From positions 1 to 31,894 of the forward strand of contig JBDKGS010000014.1 in NCBI GenBank assembly GCA_039798065.1: a stretch of 31,894 nt of DNA, in the 5' to 3' direction. A model generated the notes under the pieces. It did not search any database and was not told where the DNA came from. It worked only from the letters and a program-made list of their open reading frames with translations. How positions within the stretch are numbered: the first letter of the stretch is position 1; every line of letters starts with the position of its first letter. Below are positions 8,999-17,155 of this stretch, piece by piece. Origin of the DNA: UBA5070 sp039798065. GTDB taxonomy: Bacteria > Fibrobacterota > Fibrobacteria > UBA5070. The position numbers and the translations under genes were made by a program.

Positions 8999-10211
8999 CA
9001 TCGTACGCATGTCTCTCGCATCGATGGTGCTTGCCGGGTGCGACGCCATGCGCGTTCCCGAGCCCGGTCCATCGACCACGCCGCTTCGTCCCGCCATCAT
9101 GGCGGTGGTGGTTCCTGGCCGGAACACCCTCGTGACCATCTCAAGGCCGCTCACGGACATGACCGAATTCCGCCTGGATGTCGATTGGTTCGATCGTCTC
9201 GAGTCGAATATTTCCGTTGTGGATCCTTCGAGCACCGATCGTGGTCTTTCACGGGTCGGGTTCACGGAGTCCGAAGGGTTGAGGGCCTCTGCCTACCTCT
9301 GGGACGGGCCCGATTCTGGTGCGTTCGGCCTGCGCGGTGTCTTGAAGTGGAATGCGTCGACACCGTTCACTCCAGGGGCTGGAAACTCTGTCGTTGATTC
9401 CTTCGATCTCAGACCCGAAGATGCGGAGAGAATCGAGTTCCAGAGAAACATGGTTCGCGCGGAGATCGGGATGCGCTGGCCACGTCTGGCCGGCGCGCGG
9501 GTCGATTCGCTTGTCGTTTGGTCGAAGTTGACGGATTCTGTCGAAGCGTTCCTGCGGGACTGGGAAAGCCTCTGTGTTGCTCGTGGTGCATCCGACGGAA
9601 AAATCCTGGCATACAACCTGCAAGCAAACCCTCCGAGCTACCAGTGGAAGCTTCCCGACACAGCAATCGTGCGCCGGATCATGGATGGCAGCGAACACGC
9701 TCAAACGGTGTTCGCTGCTGGAGACTCGATCTGGACCTTGAATGGTCGGGTCTGGATCATCTATCTGGGAATTACTTCCGAACCCGCAAATCCCGTTTGG
9801 GGAGAACTTACCCAGGTGAACGATCCGATGCCGGAGCCATTTTCGAAGGAGTCGTTTTCAGGACCCAGCCTGTGGCTGAATGACTTGCGAAATGTTGTAG
9901 GGTTCGCCGAATCGTACGGTGGTTTCGGACAGGCCGCGACCTCGCCGGTGCGGTTCCGTTTCCAGATCACCGGAATCTGTCCTTCTGTGCTCGATTGGAG
10001 GCACTACGGTGCGACGGATCGCAACCATCGCCCTCGCGGTAACGTTGCTCCCTTCGACGGGTATTACTGCAGGATTCGTCCCGATACGATATCCTTTCCC
10101 CGGGGCGATGTGATCCTCGTTCCTCCCGACACGTCGACTACACCCAAAACCGGCATCGTCGTACCCCAACGGGATACGACAGCAACGGTTAACTTCAAGG
10201 TCATCCCATGA
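8979..10211 (+). CDS. Predicted lipoprotein of unknown function
   Basis: About 410 residues. The start is uncertain: GTG 8979 gives a lipoprotein signal with a K/R-containing n-region, then MSLASMVLAGC, with the lipobox LAGC and Cys21 as the lipidated residue. ATG 9009 would leave too short a signal, and an ATG at 8919 would lie deeper inside the upstream gene. The 20-bp overlap with the barrel gene and the ATGA overlap with the ABC ATPase place it in the same operon. The mature part is rich in beta-prone and Asp/Ser residues, and I recognise no domain. By position it could be the surface or periplasmic partner of the barrel protein, in the manner of a SusD-like or plug-assisting lipoprotein, but it does not look like SusD. 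Confidence 0.7.
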   Translation: MSKSKFDIVRMSLASMVLAGCDAMRVPEPGPSTTPLRPAIMAVVVPGRNTLVTISRPLTDMTEFRLDVDWFDRLESNISVVDPSSTDRGLSRVGFTESEGLRASAYLWDGPDSGAFGLRGVLKWNASTPFTPGAGNSVVDSFDLRPEDAERIEFQRNMVRAEIGMRWPRLAGARVDSLVVWSKLTDSVEAFLRDWESLCVARGASDGKILAYNLQANPPSYQWKLPDTAIVRRIMDGSEHAQTVFAAGDSIWTLNGRVWIIYLGITSEPANPVWGELTQVNDPMPEPFSKESFSGPSLWLNDLRNVVGFAESYGGFGQAATSPVRFRFQITGICPSVLDWRHYGATDRNHRPRGNVAPFDGYYCRIRPDTISFPRGDVILVPPDTSTTPKTGIVVPQRDTTATVNFKVIP

Positions 10212-10936
10212 CAAATCCTGCCATCCAGACCCGCGCCGTGGTCAAACGCTACGGGGACATTGTCGCCGTGAACGGGATCGACCTATCCATCGCTTCCGGC
10301 GAAGGTGTCGCCTTGCTGGGCCCCAACGGCGCGGGCAAGACGACTCTTGTCGAGATGATCGAAGGTCTGATCCCGCCGGATTCCGGCGAAGTTCTGGTGG
10401 ACGGACTCGATTGGAAGAATCACGCATCGCAGATCCGCGGACGGTTGGGGACCTGCCTGCAGGACGCAAAGCTTCCGGAACGGTTGCGCGTGGACGAGAC
10501 GCTGGAACTGTTCAGTTCCTTCCACGGCAAAGGCAAGGACCGAGCCGAAGAACTTCTGAAACTGGTCGACCTTGAGTCCAGCCGCAAACAACTGACCGGC
10601 AAGATCTCCGGAGGTCAACGACAAAGATTGGCACTGGCGTGCGCCATCGCCGGAGGACCTCGCATCCTGATCCTGGACGAGCCGACCACCGGGGTCGACC
10701 CTGCGGCACGGCGGCAAATATGGGACATTCTCAAGGCATTGCGCGCCGATGGCGCCACGTTGCTTTTGACCACCCACTTCATGGACGAAGCGGAATTCCT
10801 GTGCGATCGGGTGGTGCTCCTGGAGAATGGACAGATTTTGGATCAAGGCCCTGTTCCCGAACTGCTGGCGCGAGGCGGTGTTCCGACCCTCGACGATTTG
10901 TTCCTCAAACTCGCCGGACGGAGGATCCTGGAATGA
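10208..10936 (+). CDS. ABC transporter ATP-binding protein, ABC-2 (DrrA/CcmA-like) type
   Basis: A 242-residue nucleotide-binding subunit. Walker A GPNGAGKTT is at 38-46, the Q-loop Gln near 85 (TCLQD), signature SGGQRQR at 134-140, Walker B LILDEPTTGVDP from 154, and the switch His at 190 (LLTTH). The length and the sequence GVDPAARRQIWDIL fit ATPases that pair with ABC-2 membrane proteins to export drugs, lipids or polysaccharide precursors. The permease follows with an ATGA overlap (10933-10936), so the two are certainly a pair. The C-terminal extension seen in some DrrA proteins is absent. The substrate cannot be told from sequence. Confidence 0.93.
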   Translation: MTNPAIQTRAVVKRYGDIVAVNGIDLSIASGEGVALLGPNGAGKTTLVEMIEGLIPPDSGEVLVDGLDWKNHASQIRGRLGTCLQDAKLPERLRVDETLELFSSFHGKGKDRAEELLKLVDLESSRKQLTGKISGGQRQRLALACAIAGGPRILILDEPTTGVDPAARRQIWDILKALRADGATLLLTTHFMDEAEFLCDRVVLLENGQILDQGPVPELLARGGVPTLDDLFLKLAGRRILE

Positions 10937-11976
10937 GCCATGGACTTTCCTTCAAGATGCGGATGCGGGCTCTGTTCCTGCTCACCCGTGCGCACATGCT
11001 GGAGTTCTTCCGGGAGCCCGGCATCCTTTTCTGGGCGTTCGGTTTCCCGATACTGCTTTCGTGGGCGCTGGGCATGGCTTTCTTGGCGCCGCACTCGACG
11101 CGCACCACGCTGATCGTATCTAAGACAGATTCCGTCGCAGTGCGCATCATGGTGCCCGACACGGCCGAGATCGCGCTGGTGGTACTGGACGAGGACGCGG
11201 CCCTGCGGGCCATCCGCCGCGGCGAAGTGGCGGGAACCATCGCCTTGGCGCGCGACGGCATCCACCTGCAAGTCGACACGACCTCGCAGGAAGGCGTGCT
11301 GGCACGTTTGCTGGTCGAACGCTCGGCGGCACGGGGCCTGCTCGAATCGGTGAAAGTCCACAAGCCACCCGCGAAGGCCGGATCCTACGCCGATTTCCTG
11401 TTGCCCGGCATGCTTGGCCTGGGGCTCATGAACGGATGCATCTGGGGAATTGGATTCGCGCTCATGGATCTGCGATTGCGCAAGCTGTTGCGTCTGTTCG
11501 CTTCCACACCGCTTTCGCGCCTGGACATCCTGTTGTCGGTGGTGCTGGCACGTGGCGCCATCCTGCCGTTGGAGAACGCTTGTTTGTGGGCCTTTGGCGC
11601 CATCATGTTCGGTGTGACCATGCACGGCGATTGGATCCTGTTCCTGCTCGCGGCGATTTCCGGCTGCGTGGCCTTCGCGGGATTGGGGATTTTGGGGGCA
11701 AGCCGCGTCGGTCAGATGCAAGCCGCCTACGGGATCGTGAACGCGCTCACCATCCCGATGACCATCCTCTCGGGTGTCTTCTTTTCCTGGACGCGATTTC
11801 CGTCCTGGCTGCAGCCGGTGGTGGAATATCTCCCGCTGACTTTGGTTTGCGACACGCTGCGGGCGGTCAGTTCGGAAGGGGCAGGAATTGTCCAAGTGGC
11901 CCCCAAGCTTTTAATTCTGCTGGGTTGGGGAGTTGTCACGGGTGGTGTCGGGTTGAAGTTGTTCCGCTGGCGGTAG
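10933..11976 (+). CDS. ABC-2 type transporter permease
   Basis: A 347-residue membrane subunit. The ATG at 10933 overlaps the stop of the ATPase, and the protein begins MSHGLSFKMRMRALF, an N-terminal amphipathic segment typical of ABC-2 permeases. One membrane helix lies at about 27-47 (ILFWAFGFPILLSWALGMAF). A soluble extracytoplasmic segment of about 100 residues follows, then about five helices, with the family's conserved LLPGMLGLGLMNGCIWG stretch and a late IPMTILSGVFFSW segment. This is the one-plus-five helix layout of exporters such as the YhfI/DrrB groups. It is the last gene of the + strand string; the next gene converges on it after 35 bp. Confidence 0.9.
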   Translation: MSHGLSFKMRMRALFLLTRAHMLEFFREPGILFWAFGFPILLSWALGMAFLAPHSTRTTLIVSKTDSVAVRIMVPDTAEIALVVLDEDAALRAIRRGEVAGTIALARDGIHLQVDTTSQEGVLARLLVERSAARGLLESVKVHKPPAKAGSYADFLLPGMLGLGLMNGCIWGIGFALMDLRLRKLLRLFASTPLSRLDILLSVVLARGAILPLENACLWAFGAIMFGVTMHGDWILFLLAAISGCVAFAGLGILGASRVGQMQAAYGIVNALTIPMTILSGVFFSWTRFPSWLQPVVEYLPLTLVCDTLRAVSSEGAGIVQVAPKLLILLGWGVVTGGVGLKLFRWR

Positions 11977-12011
11977 GCTGCTTCGTGGCGCAGCAGCGAC
12001 GCGCCGCAATA

Positions 12012-12872
12012 TCAGAAAACGATTTCGAATCCCAGCTGGCCCAAGCCATCTTCGTTGTCGTGGGGATTGTCGTCCACCACCACCCAGCGAAGGTATCCGC
12101 CAGCGATGTTTCGTTTTCCCAACAGGTACATGTGCGTGGATAGGCTCCATTTCTGTTCGATCCCGCCGGTGGCGGTTCTCCAGAAGTGGGGCTGCACATC
12201 CTGGAAGAATCCGAACGGCCCTGCGCTTCCCAGTCGAAGCCTTGCCAAGCCGAACAATTCCTGTCGAAAATCGTGGTTCTGCCCGATCCACACCGATTGT
12301 TGACCGTACAGAAATTGTCCAATGTCGATGCGCCCGTCGAAGCGCAGGGCGGGGAAGGAGCGCGCCTCGCGGTAGGCTTCAACGAGGTGATCGTGGTATG
12401 CGCCTTTGGTCCCGGCTCCGATCTGGAAACTGTTCCACCAGACCGCACCGCTCTTCTCGGGGCGCGAGAGGGTGTGGACGCATTCGTGGAGAAGAAGCCC
12501 GGAGATCTGCCACGAATCGAATTCGTAGCGGTAGCCTGGCGTCAGGATGTATCGGATGTGCGACAATTCGAAGGGTGTCGAATCGTTGCGCGCGATGACC
12601 GTTGAATTGCCGATCAGCCAGTTCGAGATGAATCCCTTCCACCGGAAGAAATCCACCCACACCTGGAAATCGGAGCGATACCCCGGAGACAGGTCGGAGA
12701 ATTTGGGTTCGCCGTACAGATTGGTTGCGAAATCGACTTGGCCGCTGGTGGCCATCAGAACTTCGAAATCGCGCGTCAACCACTGCAGGGTGCGAGAGGC
12801 GGCGCTCGACTGGAGACTGTCGGCGGGTTGTGCTGCGAAAAGGAGCTGGACAGCCAAGAATAAGGGAGACAT
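12012..12872 (-). CDS. Exported protein with barrel-like pattern and an HExxH motif
   Basis: A 286-residue protein with a signal peptide (MSPLFLAVQLLFAAQPADS). I do not recognise the family. Two things can be seen. First, the C-terminal half alternates aromatic and polar residues and ends in FEIVF with a terminal Phe, which is how outer-membrane barrel proteins end. Second, residues 129-133 read HECVH within a hydrophobic run (GLLLHECVHTL), the form of a zinc-metallopeptidase HExxH helix, with acidic residues downstream (HLVEAYREA). It could be a small outer-membrane enzyme or simply a barrel in which the motif arose by chance. It sits 78 bp downstream of the glycosidase-like gene on the same strand and may be cotranscribed with it. 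Confidence 0.65.
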   Translation of the reverse strand: MSPLFLAVQLLFAAQPADSLQSSAASRTLQWLTRDFEVLMATSGQVDFATNLYGEPKFSDLSPGYRSDFQVWVDFFRWKGFISNWLIGNSTVIARNDSTPFELSHIRYILTPGYRYEFDSWQISGLLLHECVHTLSRPEKSGAVWWNSFQIGAGTKGAYHDHLVEAYREARSFPALRFDGRIDIGQFLYGQQSVWIGQNHDFRQELFGLARLRLGSAGPFGFFQDVQPHFWRTATGGIEQKWSLSTHMYLLGKRNIAGGYLRWVVVDDNPHDNEDGLGQLGFEIVF

Positions 12873-12950
12873 GAGGTGGAACCAAGGTAGACGGTATTCG
12901 CCGCCTTTGCCAAATCCCGGTTCTCGACAGGAGCCCGTAGGCAGCGGGTC

Positions 12951-15866
12951 TCAGATCCCTGGAATGGACAGAATCCGTTCACCGGATTCCGACTCGATCC
13001 GAACCCAGGAACGACGCGGGACACCGGGAAGGCTCAGGCGTTGGATTCCGGTTCCGACAGGAATTGTCGTACGGTAGATGCTCCTTCCGTCGGCTGCCAC
13101 GATGGACACCGAGGCGTTCGATCCTCGATCCTGCGTCCAGGATAGCTCCCAGCCCATGGTTCTCCTGGAAATCCGGGCCCAGACGCCCGCACGCTTTGCG
13201 ACCTGGGTGTCCTGGAAGGCTCCGAAATCGCCATGGATCAGGTAGAATCGATCGACGGAAGTGCGCAGCCTCGACCATCCCGAACCCGCGTCGACAAGAT
13301 CTGTCGCCTGTCCGCCGGATCTGCGCACGGCGCGAACCGATTTCGCAGGCCACGGCAAGGACGCAGGGGCGATGTCCACATGCTCCTGGTCGCCCACGAT
13401 CGAAAGCGCCAAGGTGGTGTCGTCCAGTCGTTTCAGGAAGACCTGCCCGGTTGTACGGATTCCATCCATCGTGGCCTCCGATCCTTCCGGATCCAGGAAC
13501 CATCGGTCGTCCAGTCGCACCCGGGTGCGAACCACGCCATCCAATTTTCGTCGTTCGACGAATCCCTCAGCGCCTTTGGCAAGGAAGCCGTTCGGAGGAA
13601 GTGGCGTGCCGGATTCGCCACGTTCGCGGGAATCGAAGTTCGCCGCCACGCTCCAGCCGTTTCCGAAAACGGTCTTCTGGACCTTCGCGTCGTCCGAAAG
13701 TGTGACAAAATCCGTCATCGTCTCGAAATGGGTCCTGGCGAGGAACGACCCGACCGCCACGATGGAGCGCATGTACCGGCTTCGCAGGGTGTCCCACATC
13801 CTGCGATCCTTGGGGGCGATCAGGGGCATGGTGGCGTAGAGCATGTTCCAGGCGTCCTTGGCGTCCCAGCGCGCAGGGACTTTCGATTGTCCATCGCCGG
13901 TGTACCAGGTCGGGGCGAAGGCGTCGTGGTCGGCCAACAAAAGCAACGGCACGCGGAACGTCGGATCCATCGACATGGAATCCATCCGGCCTTCGGGAGG
14001 TTCGGGCGTGCTCCAATCGTAGCCCGCATCGGCAACGCTCGCGATGCTCATGGGACCTTCGCCGTAATCCACCACCGCATGGGCGATGTCGCGGGTCTGT
14101 TCGCTTCCGGTCACCAGACGGAAACTGTCTTTGATCACCGACAGCGCCCGAACGCGGTTGTCCAGATCCAGTCGCCGATCCACCGGATGGACCGTCGACC
14201 AGCATTCCAATGGCTGGACAGCCAGTTCCACATCGATGAATCGCGCATTGCGATTGAATTTGGCGCGGTCCAAAGCGAGGTTCGCCCTGGCCAGATGGTC
14301 GTGGCGCGACGAGCAGATTTCCAGCGCCTGTCTGGTGCTTCCGTCGGTGTGCTTTTCCAGCCAACCCAGCATGTACGAGCCGTCCTCCTTCACGACCGCA
14401 CCGGCGGAATATTCCTTGCCGTTGGGCATGGTGTCTCCGGGAAAGGCGTCCGCCCAGTTGTCGTACACCGAAAGCAGCCAACCGTGCGAGACCATGGAAT
14501 CGATTTCCGCGCTTTTGCTGGTGTACGTGTGCAGAAGACCTTTTTCCATGCCCATCCAGCGCAGGCTGTCGAACGATTTGTAGGTGAATCCACCAAACAC
14601 CCACCAGTCCATGGCGCCGCGCAGTTTTTCCACGTCGGGGTTTTCCAGCGCCTTGCGTTGCCAATTCTTGACACGCCCCAATTCTTCCCTGCGCGATCTG
14701 TGCCTGCGCGCCAGTTCGCCCCAGCCGCCGCCGCGAAGGGGTGCAATCGCCACCGAGCGGGTGTGGCCGAAGACCCCTTTGGCGGGAGTCTGCCAGATTT
14801 TGGGGGTGGGTGTGGTGTTGGAAAACGTCTCCACGTACATCCTGGCGTTCGACGGTTGGTCCACCGATACGACAAATCCTGTCGATCCGTCGGTGGCGCC
14901 GGTCAGGGCCTGGCTCACCTGCCATTCCCAGAACGGGACGGAGCGGTAGCTCCAGTTGTTGGTGACGGGTCGGTCGACGGGCCAAGCCAGTCCGGTTCCG
15001 CGCGGCAACGCGATCTTCTGTCCGGGTCGGGTGGCGATGATTCCAGGGAACAGGAATTCGGTGGGCACCACGGTGGCCGAGTCGGCCAGATACGCAAGGC
15101 GCAAGGACCCTCCGGAAAGATGGGCGCGAAGCGTGGCCCGCCACATCGAGGCCAGGTTCCGCACACCAAGGAAGATCGTGTCGGAAGTGGTTTTCGCGGA
15201 ATCCAAACGGAACGCGGCGAGATCCCCGATCTTCAACGTGTCGCGCCCATCGGCATCGATCAATCGCATGGAAAGATCGGTGCCGTCTATTTCCAATTTC
15301 ACCGAATCGTTGACCAGCACCAGAGGCCCGGTCGGTCCGGTCGCATCCGCTTCCTTCGCGACCTCCGCATCGTCCACGAGCAGTCGGGCGATTCCGTACC
15401 CCGTCAGTCTGGGTTGGAGCTGTGCGCAGCCCTTCGGAACCGAGATGCGAGCGGTGATCTTCCTCCATCCGGTGTCGGTGGCGTCAAAATCCGTCGCAGC
15501 GGCGTTCCATGACATGGTCGCACCGCTCGAATCCCGGGTGACGAACCCCAACGTGCCATGCCCGACGGATGAGTCAAATTTTGTCCAAACTTGCCATCTC
15601 CAAACTTCGCCGGGTCGGACGGCGAATTTCCCCAACACCGGCCAGCTCGCCCAGTCCTGGGCACCGAGGTGCGCCACCTGCAAACATCCGCTTCCCTGCC
15701 GGCAACCCGAAACCGCCGCGGATTGGGTTCCCGAGTCGGTGGAACGCGCCCAAAAACTCCAACCGGTGATTCCGGTTTCGAAGCCGGAATTGGAAACCAG
15801 ATTCGAGTCCGTGGGGGCCGAACTCAATGCCACGATGACCGTAAGGAAAACCGATGAGATCGTCAT
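12951..15866 (-). CDS. Secreted glycoside-hydrolase-like protein with T9SS-type C-terminal domain
   Basis: About 971 residues. Domains in order: signal peptide (MTISSVFLTVIVALSSA); a jelly-roll resembling CBM4/9 (NLVSNSGFETGITGW onward, to about 170); a beta-sandwich (about 175-400); a probable (beta/alpha)8 barrel (about 400-800); and a C-terminal module of about 75 residues with VSIVAADGRSIYRT and a final ERILSIPGI, in the style of type IX secretion sorting domains. In the barrel, Asp545 (ARFIDVELAV) and Glu589 (VTGSEQTRD) sit at the spacing seen in GH101-like glycosidase-related families and are candidate catalytic residues (inference). The start is uncertain: GAGGAG directly abuts this ATG, and in-frame ATGs lie at 15902 and 15911. 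It is probably an extracellular polysaccharide- or glycoprotein-degrading enzyme, substrate unknown. Confidence 0.7.
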   Translation of the reverse strand: MTISSVFLTVIVALSSAPTDSNLVSNSGFETGITGWSFWARSTDSGTQSAAVSGCRQGSGCLQVAHLGAQDWASWPVLGKFAVRPGEVWRWQVWTKFDSSVGHGTLGFVTRDSSGATMSWNAAATDFDATDTGWRKITARISVPKGCAQLQPRLTGYGIARLLVDDAEVAKEADATGPTGPLVLVNDSVKLEIDGTDLSMRLIDADGRDTLKIGDLAAFRLDSAKTTSDTIFLGVRNLASMWRATLRAHLSGGSLRLAYLADSATVVPTEFLFPGIIATRPGQKIALPRGTGLAWPVDRPVTNNWSYRSVPFWEWQVSQALTGATDGSTGFVVSVDQPSNARMYVETFSNTTPTPKIWQTPAKGVFGHTRSVAIAPLRGGGWGELARRHRSRREELGRVKNWQRKALENPDVEKLRGAMDWWVFGGFTYKSFDSLRWMGMEKGLLHTYTSKSAEIDSMVSHGWLLSVYDNWADAFPGDTMPNGKEYSAGAVVKEDGSYMLGWLEKHTDGSTRQALEICSSRHDHLARANLALDRAKFNRNARFIDVELAVQPLECWSTVHPVDRRLDLDNRVRALSVIKDSFRLVTGSEQTRDIAHAVVDYGEGPMSIASVADAGYDWSTPEPPEGRMDSMSMDPTFRVPLLLLADHDAFAPTWYTGDGQSKVPARWDAKDAWNMLYATMPLIAPKDRRMWDTLRSRYMRSIVAVGSFLARTHFETMTDFVTLSDDAKVQKTVFGNGWSVAANFDSRERGESGTPLPPNGFLAKGAEGFVERRKLDGVVRTRVRLDDRWFLDPEGSEATMDGIRTTGQVFLKRLDDTTLALSIVGDQEHVDIAPASLPWPAKSVRAVRRSGGQATDLVDAGSGWSRLRTSVDRFYLIHGDFGAFQDTQVAKRAGVWARISRRTMGWELSWTQDRGSNASVSIVAADGRSIYRTTIPVGTGIQRLSLPGVPRRSWVRIESESGERILSIPGI

Positions 15867-15932
15867 CTCCTCATTGTACAACCGACCTGCATTCGCGCGC
15901 ATCCGTTCCATGAACGATGTCCAAACCATCGC

Positions 15933-17087
15933 TTGCTTCGGCCGTCTCCTGGGTGGGATCATTCGAACCTGACCTTCATCCTTGGGACGGTTGCGATTCC
16001 ATACCCCACAACACACACGCAAGGATTCCTGCGTCTCGCGATCTGCATCGCGTGGCTATCGGCATCGTGTGCTTGGTGCGGACTTGATTCTTCCGCGCTT
16101 TCCCAGCGCAAATGGGGGAGCGACGCGCAATTCAACCCGGTGAGCATGATCCTCAACGAAGGCTGGGACATCACGCAGTTGCAAGGACGCGACAACCGGT
16201 TGTCGTACATCAACCATCCCGATGCGTTCAGGCGATTGGGACGCACGTTGAGCCATCCCGTGACGAACGTGAAGCGGGTGGGAGTCGGCGAATTCTTTAC
16301 GTCAGAAATTGTTCCGAGTTCGCTCGCTCCTGAGAAGGCGCAGTGGATCCCGAACTACCAGCTGCATCTGATCGGCGGTGGATTCGCGAACATGAAAGCC
16401 GAGGAATGGTACCGGGAGAACGGGTACCAGAACCCCAAGCTATTGGCCTTCGCCACTTCCGCTTCGGCATGGATCCTCAACGAAGCATCGGAGATCGCCA
16501 GTTCCGGTTCCGACTACTCGGCGGATCCCGTCGCCGATTTGTTCCTGTTCGATCTGGGCGGCGTACTGCTTTTCCAAAGTTCCGCGGTAAGGGCCTTCTT
16601 CACGCAGCGCATGGAAACCATGAACTGGCCCTTGCAGCCAAGCATCGATCCTCAAAATGGGGGAAGGGTCCTGAACGCGGGCCAGTACTACGCGCTCAAG
16701 ATGCCGCTTCCCTACACCAAGGATTGGAAGCTCTTCTACCATTTCGGCCTGGGGAACATCGCCGGTCTGACCCGACAATTTTCGTCCGGGCATTCCGTTT
16801 CGGTCGGCGCCGGAGCTTACGCGAACCGGATCGTCCATCTGGATTCCAATCGCAATTCCGCGGCACTCGCTCCAAAGCTCGGGGTGTTCTGGGATCACGA
16901 CAATTCGCTGTGGGCGTCGGCGTTCTACAATGGCCAATCCGTGCAGCGCTTCAGCGTCGAGATCTATCCCACACCGTGGACCTCCTGGCCGGTTCCCTTG
17001 GGGTTCTGGGGGACCTTCGGCGGTGCTCGTGGATTGAGCTTCGGTGTGGTGGCGACGATGGGAATCGGGGTCGGTTGGGGGGAGTAG
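15933..17087 (+). CDS. Exported protein of unknown function
   Basis: Up to 384 residues. The N-terminal boundary is unclear: the frame opens at a TTG (15933) but the signal-peptide-like run LRLAICIAWLSASCAW begins only near 16029, where an AAGGA precedes a CTG codon, so the true start may be non-ATG. The mature protein has conserved-looking aromatic and Gly-rich segments: WIPNYQLHLIGGGFANM, DPVADLFLFDLGGVLLF, and a C-terminal Gly-rich GFWGTFGGARGLSFG. These suggest membrane-associated strands or short amphipathic helices. I recognise no family. It is divergent from the glycosidase-like gene and the two probably share the region at about 15870-16020 as a promoter region. A lipoprotein gene follows 68 bp downstream. 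Confidence 0.65.
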   Translation: MLRPSPGWDHSNLTFILGTVAIPYPTTHTQGFLRLAICIAWLSASCAWCGLDSSALSQRKWGSDAQFNPVSMILNEGWDITQLQGRDNRLSYINHPDAFRRLGRTLSHPVTNVKRVGVGEFFTSEIVPSSLAPEKAQWIPNYQLHLIGGGFANMKAEEWYRENGYQNPKLLAFATSASAWILNEASEIASSGSDYSADPVADLFLFDLGGVLLFQSSAVRAFFTQRMETMNWPLQPSIDPQNGGRVLNAGQYYALKMPLPYTKDWKLFYHFGLGNIAGLTRQFSSGHSVSVGAGAYANRIVHLDSNRNSAALAPKLGVFWDHDNSLWASAFYNGQSVQRFSVEIYPTPWTSWPVPLGFWGTFGGARGLSFGVVATMGIGVGWGE

Positions 17088-17118
17088 AGTTTCTTTTCCA
17101 CTCACCTGCATCCGAGTG

Positions 17119-17148
17119 TTTGCGATTTCGTATCGAAGAGTGTAGACT
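17119..17148 (+). promoter_or_regulatory. Possible promoter for the 17156 lipoprotein gene
   Basis: TTTGCG (17119-17124) and TAGACT (17143-17148) are spaced by 18 bp. The -10-like box ends only 7 bp before the ATG, so a transcript from it would be nearly leaderless. The hexamers match sigma-70 boxes only partly. Confidence 0.25.
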
Positions 17149-17155
17149 CATCACC

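Noticed and set aside
13233..15512. 759-residue + strand frame antisense to the glycosidase-like gene
   Set aside because: The minus-strand protein has a signal, recognisable modules and a C-terminal sorting-like end; the + frame has none and is very rich in Arg, Gly and His.
15564..15584. AAATTTTGTC-type near matches to the iterated motif inside the glycosidase-like gene
   Set aside because: GTCAAATTTTGTC differs at one arm base and was left out of the count to keep it strict.
16191..16204. Perfect palindrome GACAACCGGTTGTC
   Set aside because: It resembles the iterated motif but has a 6-base spacer; only one such copy was seen, so it was not counted.
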